A stretch of 50,314 bases of DNA from Bythopirellula polymerisocia. GTDB taxonomy: Bacteria > Planctomycetota > Planctomycetia > Pirellulales > Lacipirellulaceae. The stretch is from NCBI RefSeq assembly GCF_007860015.1, contig NZ_SJPS01000015.1:1-50314 (forward strand), written 5' to 3'. The notes beneath the pieces are model-generated. The model made no database searches and had not been told where the DNA came from. It worked only from the letters and a program-made list of their open reading frames with translations. This document shows, in pieces, positions 16,730 through 25,789 of this stretch. The stretch's first letter is position 1. Every line of letters starts with the position of its first letter. The position numbers were made by a program, and so were the translations under genes.

Positions 16730-18181
16730 ATGTTTGAACTTCATTTGCCCTGGTTAGAGCTGGCCATTGTAACACCGCTAGTTGGTGCCGCACTGGTGTT
16801 TCGCGTCCATGATCCCGAGCTGGCCTGGCGGCGTGCTATTGTTTTCACTTTTACAGCGTTGTGTTTCACAGTGGGTGAATGGCAAGACTTCAATTCGCTG
16901 CACACGTTTGAAGCGCATGACCATTGGGACATCTTCACGCCGCTTGTAGGACCCGACGCCCTGGTTGTGGATGAACTGAGTGCGCCTTTGATCCCCTTGG
17001 CTGCGCTACTTTTTTTTCTGGTTACACTCACCACTATGAAAACCAAGAATCGGAGATTTCCCTTTGCTTGGAACTTAGTTTCACTCTCTCTGTTGCTGGC
17101 ACTTCTGAGTTGTCGTCAGCCATGGGGAATTATTGCTCTGCTGACTGCCCAGGCCGTGCCGCCTTGGGTTGAAATTCGTTCGCGGGGCCGATCGACTCGT
17201 GTCTTCACGCTTCACATGCTTCTTTGTACTGGTTTACTGATCGCCGGTTGGATGCTGCTTTCCACAGAAGCTGGCACCTTGAAGAATGTAGCGATTATTA
17301 TGTTGGCTTTGGCTGTCCTGATTCGTAGCGGAGTCGCTCCGCTACACTGCTGGATGACGGATTTGTTCGAAAATGCAAGTTTAGGCACAGCAATTCTTTT
17401 CGTAGCACCCATGTCGGGCGCCTATGCCGCTGTACGACTAGTGCTACCCGTTGCACCTGACTGGGCCCTGCAAAGTATTGCCTTACTTTCACTCGCGACA
17501 GCCGTCTACGCCGCTGGCATGGCCTTGATCCAGCAAGAGGCTCGACGTTTTTTCTGCTACCTGTTTCTGAGTCATGCTTCGTTGGTGCTGGTCGGTTTGG
17601 AAGTTGCCACCCCGATTGGATTAACTGGTGGCCTCTGCGTGTGGCTATCAGTGGGAATGTCGCTGGCTGGCCTGGGACTTACATTAAGAGCCCTCGAAGC
17701 GCGGTCTGGGCGTCTTTCTCTTGCCGATTACCACGGTCTGTACGAACACATGCCTGGTTTGGCTGTGTTTTTCCTGCTTACGGGCTTGGCAAGCATCGGC
17801 TTCCCAGGCACGGTCGGTTTCATTGGGGCTGAATTACTAGTGGAAGGTGCAGTCGCCGTGAATCCTTTTGTCGGCGTGCTAGTTGTGTTTGCCGCAGCAC
17901 TCAATAGCATCGCAGTGCTCCAGGCCTACTTCAAGTTATTTACCGGTACACAGCATACAACTTCCATTTCTCTGAAAGCACGTTGGAGAGAGCAGTTCGC
18001 TATGTTGATTCTCTCAGCCTTGATACTAGGTGGTGGCTTGGTTCCGCAACCTGGTGTGGCGTCGCGATATCACGCCGCCACAGAAATAATTGCCCGCCTA
18101 GAAACGCGCGAATCGCATCCTGGATTGGCAGTCCAATCACCAAACAAACATGTTGTCGCTGTAAGCAAGACTTCCCGTTAA
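16730..18181 (+). CDS. Second antiporter-like (NuoM/MrpD-like) membrane subunit
   Basis: A 483-residue protein with about 13 hydrophobic segments and recognisable proton-conducting-subunit motifs (SGVAPLHCWMTDLFENASLGTA, SHASLVLVGLE, then a GFPGTVGFIGAELLVEGA block). The usual charged residues have changed: the TM5 Glu position reads Gln141, the TM7 Lys is Arg199 and the TM8 Lys is replaced by Arg272/Arg273. It follows the first subunit by 37 bp. Standard DabAB systems have only one such subunit, so this may be a structural partner or a second, modified ion path. The alignment of these positions was done by eye. Confidence 0.82.
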   Translation: MFELHLPWLELAIVTPLVGAALVFRVHDPELAWRRAIVFTFTALCFTVGEWQDFNSLHTFEAHDHWDIFTPLVGPDALVVDELSAPLIPLAALLFFLVTLTTMKTKNRRFPFAWNLVSLSLLLALLSCRQPWGIIALLTAQAVPPWVEIRSRGRSTRVFTLHMLLCTGLLIAGWMLLSTEAGTLKNVAIIMLALAVLIRSGVAPLHCWMTDLFENASLGTAILFVAPMSGAYAAVRLVLPVAPDWALQSIALLSLATAVYAAGMALIQQEARRFFCYLFLSHASLVLVGLEVATPIGLTGGLCVWLSVGMSLAGLGLTLRALEARSGRLSLADYHGLYEHMPGLAVFFLLTGLASIGFPGTVGFIGAELLVEGAVAVNPFVGVLVVFAAALNSIAVLQAYFKLFTGTQHTTSISLKARWREQFAMLILSALILGGGLVPQPGVASRYHAATEIIARLETRESHPGLAVQSPNKHVVAVSKTSR

Positions 18182-18208
18182 TCCCTTTTGCAAAAAGAGA
18201 TATTTATC

Positions 18209-19906
18209 ATGTCAGCGAATGAAACAGAGGAATCGCTCCCTATTGAAAGGCCTGTCGGCAATGCTGCAGGGTTTGCCAAGTATTTCAAATATGACATTCT
18301 CTCAGGATTCCTAGTGTTCCTGATCGCATTGCCACTTTGCCTGGGTATCTCTTTGGCCTGCGGTTATCCAGCGATTGCAGGAATCTTTACCGCAATCGTG
18401 GGAGCAATCGTTACCACCTTCATCAGTAATTCAGAACTGACGATCAAGGGTCCAGCTGCAGGATTGATCGTCATTGCCATTGGGTGCATCGAAGGTTTCG
18501 GTGGCGATGGTGCGATCGGTGGGTTTAGCGAGGCCGATTTGACCGCCTATCGCATGGCATTGGCGGTCGGCGTCGCCGCTGCCATTCTGCAAATAATCTT
18601 TGGTCTGCTTAAGGCGGGTACCTTGGGAGAATTTTTCCCCCTCTCGGCAGTACATGGCATGTTGGCGGCAATTGGCGTGATCATCATCGTAAAGCAGTTG
18701 CCGGTTGCCTTGGGGGTGCAAGCTCGCGGGGAACCATTAGAAATGATCAAAGATATACCCCAGTATTTCCATGATATGAATCCAGAAATCGCGTTTGTTG
18801 GGGGAATAGGTGTCTTGATCATGTTTCTCTGGCCAATCGTACAAAAGGCAAGCGCACTATTTAAGCCCGTGCCTGCAGCATTAGTTGTCATACTGGCAAC
18901 CGTGCCACTCGGCATCTATTTCGACATGATGCATACACATACCTACTCATTTCACGGTCACAAGTATGAGATTGGCGAATCGTTTCTGGTCAACATGCCG
19001 GATCGTGTATTTGGTATGTTCGACTACATCACGACTCCCGACTTTGCTGCATTCGATAGTGAGCACCGGGGGGAAGCATTCAAATGGGTAATGATGTTTT
19101 TTATCATCGGTAGCCTTGAGTCGATCCTTAGTGCCAAGGCCGTCGACATCATTGACCCCTGGAAGCGCAAGACTAACATGGACCGGGATATTCTGGCGGT
19201 CGGTGTGGCCAACCTGTGTGCCTCTAGTATAGGTGGTTTGCCCATGATTTCAGAAATCGTACGCAGCAAAGCAAATATCGATAATGGAGCCCGTACACGT
19301 TTCGCAGATATGTGGCACGGCATCTTTCTGCTTGCCTGTGTGGCGTTGATCCCCACAGTATTGCATCGAATTCCCCTAGCGGCACTGGCAGCAATGCTGA
19401 TTTATACTGGCTTTCGACTCACGCATCCGCGAGAATTTATGCACATCTATTCGATCGGCAAGGAGCAACTATTGATATTTGTTTCTACCTTGGTGGGAGT
19501 TCTGGCCACGGATCTCTTGATCGGTATTTTTATCGGGATTGGTGTGAAACTGTTGCTGCACCTGATCAATGGTGTGCCAATACGATCCTTGTTGAAGCCC
19601 TATCTCGACGTTGAGCTTGAGTCGGACGACCACGCTGTGGTTCGGGCACGATACTCGGCCGTGTTTAGCAACTGGATCTTGTTTCGTCGCCAATTAGTAA
19701 GGCTTGGACTGGATGAAAAGAAAAATGTCACTTTGGACCTCTCTGAGACAAAATATGTGGACCATACCGTTATGGAGAAGCTTCACGAGCTGCAACAGGA
19801 ATTCAAGAACGCAGGTGTTCGGCTCGAATTGCAGGGACTGGACAATCATCGACCTCTCTCGAGTCATGATCTTGCCGCCCGCAAGAAAGTGATAATGCCT
19901 GTTTAG
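18209..19906 (+). CDS. SulP-family anion (probably bicarbonate) transporter with STAS domain
   Basis: A 565-residue protein. ATG 18209 is preceded by AAAAAGAGA; an in-frame TTG at 18188 is a less likely start. It has a SulP membrane domain of about 12-14 segments (YDILSGFLVFLIALPLCLGISLACG at the start; the conserved ELTIKGPAAGLIVIAIG motif near 80) and a C-terminal STAS domain from about 470 (KNVTLDLSETKYVDHTVMEKL). SulP members carry sulfate or bicarbonate; BicA-type members are sodium-dependent bicarbonate importers. Position directly after dabA and its two membrane subunits favours bicarbonate (inference). The gap to the previous gene is 27 bp, consistent with one operon. Confidence 0.9.
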   Translation: MSANETEESLPIERPVGNAAGFAKYFKYDILSGFLVFLIALPLCLGISLACGYPAIAGIFTAIVGAIVTTFISNSELTIKGPAAGLIVIAIGCIEGFGGDGAIGGFSEADLTAYRMALAVGVAAAILQIIFGLLKAGTLGEFFPLSAVHGMLAAIGVIIIVKQLPVALGVQARGEPLEMIKDIPQYFHDMNPEIAFVGGIGVLIMFLWPIVQKASALFKPVPAALVVILATVPLGIYFDMMHTHTYSFHGHKYEIGESFLVNMPDRVFGMFDYITTPDFAAFDSEHRGEAFKWVMMFFIIGSLESILSAKAVDIIDPWKRKTNMDRDILAVGVANLCASSIGGLPMISEIVRSKANIDNGARTRFADMWHGIFLLACVALIPTVLHRIPLAALAAMLIYTGFRLTHPREFMHIYSIGKEQLLIFVSTLVGVLATDLLIGIFIGIGVKLLLHLINGVPIRSLLKPYLDVELESDDHAVVRARYSAVFSNWILFRRQLVRLGLDEKKNVTLDLSETKYVDHTVMEKLHELQQEFKNAGVRLELQGLDNHRPLSSHDLAARKKVIMPV

Positions 19907-20056
19907 TCCTATTCAGATGTCAGCCGCAAACGCTAGCAATTGGTTCTCGCGAGTTGCCAAAGAACCGTTTGCTTGCGTGATGCGGTTGATATAGCTAGCA
20001 CGATGGCAGGATGCTCGTGCACTCATCGCCAAAAATCTTTTCATGGAGGTACTCAA

Positions 20057-21628
20057 ATGTCGATGAATACGGAAGTATTCCGCTCGTTTCAGAGCTGGTT
20101 TTTCTATTTGCCTGTTTCTCTTCTAGACCTTTTCTTGCGCAGATCTTATTGGAAGGCATTTCTAATGGACAGGCGACCCAATTACTGTGGGCGGCTCCTT
20201 TCTGCTGTCGTGCTAGTGGCGTTTGGTAGCAATGCTTCGACGAACGTCTGTTTAGCAGCAGTATCTCAGGAGACGGAGACTGCTACTGAATCAAATTTGA
20301 ATAGTGCCGAGCCAGTACTAAAGACTCCCAACGAAAGTGTTTTGCTTGCCACACCTTTTGAGTTTCCTCTCCTCAACGACAATCCAAGCGAACCACTCGA
20401 CACACAAATTCTGGAAGCGAACTATCAGAAACCGGCTGCATCAAAGTCATCTCCGACGTATCCCAATGTGCAGCTCCATGGTTTCTTTCAGGCAGATACG
20501 GGATGGTTTGGTCAGGATGCAGTGAACAAGGCTTCGTTGGCGGCTATCAATGGAGTACCGAACGGCGATTTGCAGGATGGGGCCGATTTTCGCCGCGCGC
20601 GACTAAGTGCGGGTGGAGACGTAGCCGAGAACATTGGCTATTTCATGGAATACGATTTTGCGTTTCCAGGCCGCCCCAGCTTCATGGACAACATTGTTGA
20701 CCTCCGCAGTTTTGTAGGAGATTCGACGTTTCGACTGGGTTACTGGCGGCAGCCTTTTTCAATGGATGCATTGACGAGCGTCAAAGACCTAACGTTCTTC
20801 GAACGGGCTTTGCCCTTCACATTCGTCCCCTTTCGACAAGCGGGAATTGGGATCTATGATGGAACCGAAAAAGGCGACTACACCTGGGCTCTATCAGCGA
20901 TACGATTTCCCACAGATTTTTATGGTGGAAACGTTGGAGACAACGGAGGATATGGAACAGTAGGCCGGCTAACCGCTGTCCCTTGGGCGGATGATGATGA
21001 CCAGCGGCTCTTGCATGTGGGTGGGGCCTATACGTTTGCCGACCCTGCGAGTGATATTATTCGCTATCGAGCTTTCCCTGAATTTGCGGTCGTAGAAAAC
21101 AATCTTCCAGCCGACATCGTACCGCCTGGTGTGCCGAATCTGACATTGCCTTTTGCAGATACTGGAAATATTTCCGCCCAGAATGTGCAACTTTTTGGTG
21201 GTGAATTAGCACTTGTCTATCGCTCGCTCTACATTCAGTCCGAGGCGATTTACTCTCATGTCGATCAGATCGCCGGGCCTACGGTCGACTTCTGGGGCGC
21301 CTACGCTCGGGCTGGTTATTTTCTGACCGGTGAGGTTCGGCCCTACAATCGGAAGGCTGGCGTGCTTGGAACCGTAACGCCTTTGTGTCCCTTTGGCACT
21401 TGTACAGGTTCAGGTGCATGGGAATTGGCTGCCCAATGGTCGGCCATCGACCTGAACGACCAAAACATTGCCGGGGGCCGCATGAACAACGTGACTGCAG
21501 GGCTCAACTGGTATCTGAATAAGAACTTCAAGTTTCAATTTGGCCACATCCACGTCTTCCTCAACTCACCCGGCTTTGGCGACAGCGATGCCGACATCAC
21601 GGCAGCCCGGGCGCAGGTGGTATTTTAG
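20057..21628 (+). CDS. OprO/OprP-like porin at the end of the DabA cluster
   Basis: An outer-membrane barrel protein of 523 residues if it starts at ATG 20057, which has GGAGG at 20045-20049. A second in-frame ATG at 20165, with GGAAGG at 20151-20156, would put a classical signal peptide (RLLSAVVLVAFGSNASTNVCLA) right at the N-terminus, so that start is equally possible. The body matches phosphate-selective porins (LHGFFQADTGWFGQD, DFRRARLSAGGDVAENIGYFMEYDF, FRLGYWRQPFSMD) and ends in Phe (RAQVVF). It lies 150 bp after the SulP gene on the same strand. An anion-selective pore next to bicarbonate transporters suggests an outer-membrane route for bicarbonate; this is inferred. Confidence 0.85.
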   Translation: MSMNTEVFRSFQSWFFYLPVSLLDLFLRRSYWKAFLMDRRPNYCGRLLSAVVLVAFGSNASTNVCLAAVSQETETATESNLNSAEPVLKTPNESVLLATPFEFPLLNDNPSEPLDTQILEANYQKPAASKSSPTYPNVQLHGFFQADTGWFGQDAVNKASLAAINGVPNGDLQDGADFRRARLSAGGDVAENIGYFMEYDFAFPGRPSFMDNIVDLRSFVGDSTFRLGYWRQPFSMDALTSVKDLTFFERALPFTFVPFRQAGIGIYDGTEKGDYTWALSAIRFPTDFYGGNVGDNGGYGTVGRLTAVPWADDDDQRLLHVGGAYTFADPASDIIRYRAFPEFAVVENNLPADIVPPGVPNLTLPFADTGNISAQNVQLFGGELALVYRSLYIQSEAIYSHVDQIAGPTVDFWGAYARAGYFLTGEVRPYNRKAGVLGTVTPLCPFGTCTGSGAWELAAQWSAIDLNDQNIAGGRMNNVTAGLNWYLNKNFKFQFGHIHVFLNSPGFGDSDADITAARAQVVF

Positions 21629-21680
21629 AGTGACGAACGCGGGACACTTGGTCCAAAGAGAAGGGTTTTTATCGAATTCC

Positions 21681-23663
21681 TTACTGAGTCTCCTCTTCAT
21701 GCTCGTGCATCCATTTTTTAAGCAGTGGGGCGAGCAGCAGACAAATCATCCCAGCCGCGATCGCGGCGATGGCGATTTTTTGGAAAACGTCGCCGTAGAT
21801 TTGCACTGTTTCGATAGGGGCCGGTATAAGCTGTTCGCCGTTTTCTCCTTCGGAAACTCCGGTGAACTGCGAAATAATTGCGGCCAGGTATTGAGAGAAT
21901 GCAGTAGCCAAGAACCAGCCTCCCATCACGGTGCTCACGAGCACTTTGGGTGAAAGCTTGGTTATCATAGAAAGCCCCACGGGGGAAATGCACAACTCGC
22001 CGGTGGTCTGGAGCATGTAGCCTAGCAACAGCCATGAGACGGCAACCATCCCCCGCGCATCTGCATTCGTGGCGCCCAGCCAGAACATCCCGAAGCCCAA
22101 TCCAAGTTGAAATAGTCCCAAGGCAAACTTGTAGGGGGTCGCCGGTTCAATACCGTGGCTACCCAAAAAAGTCCACAATGCTGTGAACACCAAGCCGAAG
22201 AACAGAATATACACTGGATTTACGGCTTGGAAGGTACTGGCTGCCAGTTCATTCTTGCGTTCAGCGAGGCCCATACCGACGTTGTCTTCGGATACGAGCC
22301 AGTCGATGGTAAAGTTTGGATCGGCTCCTTCGCTTTCGCCAACTTGGTTCTTTTTACGGAGCTTGTCCAAATTCGACATCGTAAAGAGTGTGTCGCCGTT
22401 GGTGAAGCCGAGTTGTTCTTGAGTCGGTTGCAATTGGATAATAGTACCCACGTCGGCATCAGTAATTAATTGAGACTCCGACACGCGATCGACATTGCGA
22501 TCGGTAAAGTTATTTACGCTGCTACCGGCCTGCTCAAAGAAAGCCCAGAAAAGCATCGAGAAAAAGGTGAGAATCAAAACCACAAACATTCGCTCTCTTG
22601 CTATTTTTTGGAGGCGAAAGGTTTCAACAATTAAGTAGCCGAAGGCTAGGATGCCTGTCACCACGAGTAGAATTCCGGCGGGCTTGCTAATCTCGGTTAG
22701 CAGGATGCCTCCCACCTCTGCCATGAAGCCTTCACCTGCTTTGATTTTGTCGATGGTTTCGGCAGCAATGAGACGCACAGGGTCGCCGCTTTCACGCAAA
22801 ATCGAGAAATCGGAAACGAACAAAGCCAAGAGCGGGATACAAACTGCAATGCCGAAGAGAATTGGCAATAGATACCTCGCTTTTCCACCAGGAGGCCGGC
22901 CTGCTTCGTCGGGGATTCCTCCCAACGAAAGCGCCCGAATCGAGAGCGCCCCGGCGATGACCAGCGCAGTGGCCACGATAGCATTGACGACTTTGGCGGC
23001 AGTGTTGTCTGGTACGAAATAAAAGAGCGAAGCAGCAGTCCCCAAGGCGCCTGCTCCGATCAAAATTTGGGTCACGATAGTAGGCATCACAAAAATAGCC
23101 AGACCGATCATCATGCCGATCGTCGCCAGTCCAAACCCATAGTGCCAGCCATAGGTTTCTCCCACATAGCCACAGATAAGTGGACTTAGAGATGCGCCTA
23201 GATTCACTCCCATGTAGAAAATCGTAAAACCGCCGTCGCGTTTGATACTGCCGGCAGGATAGAGTTCGCCAACAATTGCTGAAATATTTGGTTTGAAAAA
23301 CCCATTGCCGGCGATGATGAGCGCAAGCGCCATATAGAACATCACAGCGGATTGCATCGTCATTACCAAATGGCCGGCAGCCATAAGCAGACCGCCAATG
23401 ATGACGGCAATCCGTGCACCTACTAGCCGGTCGGCAATCAAGCCACCGAAGAATGGCGTCATATAGACTAGGGCCGTGTAGGCACCATACACGCCGTAAG
23501 CGCGGGCATCATTATATTGCAGGAACCCCTTGAGCATGTAAAAGACCAACAAGGCCCGCATGCCATAGTAGGAGAAACGCTCCCACATCTCGGCGAAGAA
23601 CAACACAAACAATCCGGTAGGATGGCCGAGGAATTCACGCTGCGTGGTGGGTACCGTGCTCAT
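21681..23663 (-). CDS. POT/PTR2-family proton-dependent oligopeptide transporter
   Basis: A 660-residue transporter. ATG 23663 has CAGGAG upstream; the frame is open to 23708. The POT signature is clear: FFAEMWERFSYYGMRALLVFYM (the ExxERFxYY motif, about 24-40), followed by GGLIADRLVGARIAVIIGGLL and the GNGFFKPNISAIVG helix. These carriers import di- and tripeptides with protons. It is longer than E. coli DtpA (500 residues): extra hydrophobic segments sit near 200-260, and a soluble insert near 405-480 (VDRVSESQLITDADVGTI and following). The C-terminus is acidic and His-rich (HEHEEE). It converges with the porin gene and has its own promoter region upstream. Confidence 0.92.
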   Translation of the reverse strand: MSTVPTTQREFLGHPTGLFVLFFAEMWERFSYYGMRALLVFYMLKGFLQYNDARAYGVYGAYTALVYMTPFFGGLIADRLVGARIAVIIGGLLMAAGHLVMTMQSAVMFYMALALIIAGNGFFKPNISAIVGELYPAGSIKRDGGFTIFYMGVNLGASLSPLICGYVGETYGWHYGFGLATIGMMIGLAIFVMPTIVTQILIGAGALGTAASLFYFVPDNTAAKVVNAIVATALVIAGALSIRALSLGGIPDEAGRPPGGKARYLLPILFGIAVCIPLLALFVSDFSILRESGDPVRLIAAETIDKIKAGEGFMAEVGGILLTEISKPAGILLVVTGILAFGYLIVETFRLQKIARERMFVVLILTFFSMLFWAFFEQAGSSVNNFTDRNVDRVSESQLITDADVGTIIQLQPTQEQLGFTNGDTLFTMSNLDKLRKKNQVGESEGADPNFTIDWLVSEDNVGMGLAERKNELAASTFQAVNPVYILFFGLVFTALWTFLGSHGIEPATPYKFALGLFQLGLGFGMFWLGATNADARGMVAVSWLLLGYMLQTTGELCISPVGLSMITKLSPKVLVSTVMGGWFLATAFSQYLAAIISQFTGVSEGENGEQLIPAPIETVQIYGDVFQKIAIAAIAAGMICLLLAPLLKKWMHEHEEETQ

Positions 23664-23748
23664 ATTTGCTCCTGAATCGGTGGGAGTAGACACAGCAAGT
23701 GTAATCAAACATGCTACGCGTTACAGTAGCAATTTTGCTATGGGAGGG

Positions 23749-24606
23749 TTACTGTTCACAGCAATACGGGCACTGCTCGCCGATGATATAATCGGGCGAT
23801 TGTTGGTCCTCGAGGGAGAGTAGTTCCTGGCAAGCAAAACACATTTCGGTGTCTGTCTCCTGAAGATTGGCGTCCAGGGCGACGCGTTTGTCGAAAACGA
23901 AGCACTCGCCTTGATAGTGTATGTCTCCACAATCCTCAAAGTATTTGAGAATCCCTCCCGAAAGCTGATATACCTCGGGGAAACCTGCCTGTTGCATGAA
24001 CGGTCCAGCCTTCTCGCATCGGATGCCACCTGTGCAGAACATGACGATCGGTTGCTCTTTGGTTTCGGGAGGCAATCCTGCTACAGCCGCAGGGAAATGG
24101 CGAAAGTGGTCGACGCCAATCGGAAGGGCGTTTTCAAAAGTTCCGAGACCGACCTCGTAATTGTTCCGTACGTCAAGCAGCAGACATGGCCTTCCCTCAT
24201 CGAGCCAGGACTTGAGTTCAGTAGGAGAGATCTTTTTCGTCGGTTTGTTCACGGGATCAATACCCGGCACTCCGAAGGCAATGATCTCATTCTTGACCTT
24301 GACCAACATCCGGCTGAAGGGCTGCGAATCGCTAATGCTTTCTTTCACCTCGAGCGGGCCAATTTCCGCATCATTAGTTAACTTATCAAGTAGGAGTCGA
24401 ACTTCGCCTGGGGGTCCCGCCACGAATAGATTAACTCCTTCGGGACTGAGCAGTATGGTCCCCTTTAGTCCGAGATCGCGCGCATACTCCCGGAGTCGCT
24501 CCCGCCGCTCGAAAAGGCCCGTGAGCGGTGTAAATTTATAGGCAGCCACATTGAGAAAATGTGTTTGCGGACAACATTCGGATAAATCTTCTTGTGTCGT
24601 GTCCAT
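23749..24606 (-). CDS. trhO: tRNA uridine 5-oxyacetic-pathway hydroxylase TrhO (rhodanese family)
   Basis: A 285-residue YceA/TrhO-type protein. It has an N-terminal ferredoxin-like domain (LNVAAYKFTPL through LSPEGVNLFVAG), then a rhodanese domain with LLLDVRNNYEVGLGTF and the active-site loop FCTGGIRCEKAGPF carrying the catalytic Cys. The C-terminus adds a CxxC-CxxC knuckle (CFACQELL and CPYCCE) that may bind zinc. TrhO makes 5-hydroxyuridine at the wobble base of some tRNAs using oxygen. It is shorter than E. coli TrhO (350 residues). It is divergent from the oxidoreductase at 24707. mnmG, also a wobble-uridine enzyme, is 5 kb away. Confidence 0.92.
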   Translation of the reverse strand: MDTTQEDLSECCPQTHFLNVAAYKFTPLTGLFERRERLREYARDLGLKGTILLSPEGVNLFVAGPPGEVRLLLDKLTNDAEIGPLEVKESISDSQPFSRMLVKVKNEIIAFGVPGIDPVNKPTKKISPTELKSWLDEGRPCLLLDVRNNYEVGLGTFENALPIGVDHFRHFPAAVAGLPPETKEQPIVMFCTGGIRCEKAGPFMQQAGFPEVYQLSGGILKYFEDCGDIHYQGECFVFDKRVALDANLQETDTEMCFACQELLSLEDQQSPDYIIGEQCPYCCEQ

Positions 24607-24706
24607 CTTCGTTCTAATTCTTTCTCGATGACGGTAGAATCCAGGCTTCCAGCATAAGCAATCTTGCGGTTCATTTCACCACCTTTTTCCGACAGTCGAG
24701 AGAACT

Positions 24707-25690
24707 ATGCAGCGAGTCCGTTGGGGAATTCTGAGTACAGCTAAGATCGGTACCCAAAAGGTAATACCTGGGCTGCAGCGCAGTGAATTGTGCGAAGTGC
24801 TGGCCATTGCCTCACGAAATCGGGACACTGCCGCCGAATCGGCAACCGACCTGGCAATCCCTCGGGCGTACGGTAGTTATGAGGCCTTGCTCACCGATCC
24901 AGATATTGACGCGGTCTACATCCCGCTGCCGAATCATCTGCATGTGCCGTGGTCGATTCGCGCCATCGAGGCGGGTAAGCACGTGCTATGTGAGAAGCCC
25001 ATCGGGCTCTCCTCGGTTGAGGGAGAGCAATTGCTGGCAGCGGCTGCAGAGCATCCGCACCTTAAGGTGATGGAGGCGTTCATGTATCGCCATCATCCCC
25101 AATGGCAAAAAGCAAAGCAACTCGTGGACGATGGCGAGATCGGTGTATTGCGTGCCATCCAAGCGACATTTTCCTATTTTAATGTAGACCCAGCAAACAT
25201 TCGCAATGATGCCGACATCGGTGGCGGTGGGTTGATGGACATTGGATGCTACTGCATATCGCTCGCCAGATTTCTGTTCGTGGGTGAGCCCCAAAAAGTG
25301 TGTGGCATATTAGAACATGATCCGAATTTTAAAACGGACTGTTTGGCGTCGGCTATCTTGGATTTTGGCACAGGCCTGGCATCTTTTGTATGCTCAACCC
25401 AATTGGTTCCCTATCAGCGTGTCAATGTTCTTGGAACTGAGGCTCGTGTCGAGATTGAGATTCCCTTCAACGCCCCTCCGGATCGCCCCTGCCGCATTTG
25501 GCATGAGAAGAATGGCGAAACGGTTGAGATCGAGTTTCCCATTTGCGACCAGTACACGATCCAAGGGGACTTATTCGCATCGTCGATACTTAACGACTCT
25601 CCCGTGCCCACCCCTTTGGCCGACGCAGTGGCCAATATGCGCGTGATCGAAGCAATAAAGACTAGCGCTAGTTCGCGCAGGTGGGTTTAA
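24707..25690 (+). CDS. Gfo/Idh/MocA-family oxidoreductase
   Basis: A 327-residue NAD(P)-dependent dehydrogenase. The N-terminal Rossmann fold begins VRWGILSTAKIGTQKVIPGL, the conserved EKP motif is in VLCEKPIGLSS near 98-106, and the C-terminal alpha/beta domain has the GGGGLMDIGCYCISLARFL block with the Asp-x-x-x-Tyr/Cys-type catalytic region. Family members oxidise or reduce sugars, inositols or related compounds. This subtype resembles glucose-fructose oxidoreductase and dihydrodiol-dehydrogenase-like proteins. Substrate unknown. It is followed closely by L-serine dehydratase on the same strand, with no evident functional link. Confidence 0.9.
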   Translation: MQRVRWGILSTAKIGTQKVIPGLQRSELCEVLAIASRNRDTAAESATDLAIPRAYGSYEALLTDPDIDAVYIPLPNHLHVPWSIRAIEAGKHVLCEKPIGLSSVEGEQLLAAAAEHPHLKVMEAFMYRHHPQWQKAKQLVDDGEIGVLRAIQATFSYFNVDPANIRNDADIGGGGLMDIGCYCISLARFLFVGEPQKVCGILEHDPNFKTDCLASAILDFGTGLASFVCSTQLVPYQRVNVLGTEARVEIEIPFNAPPDRPCRIWHEKNGETVEIEFPICDQYTIQGDLFASSILNDSPVPTPLADAVANMRVIEAIKTSASSRRWV

Positions 25691-25789
25691 AGCTCTCTTA
25701 GATTTTCTGCTCGCGCTTTTTCTCGAACACAAGTATAGAATAGAAGAGTGGCGCTCCTTGATCCCTCTTTTCACTACAGGGCACGAATC

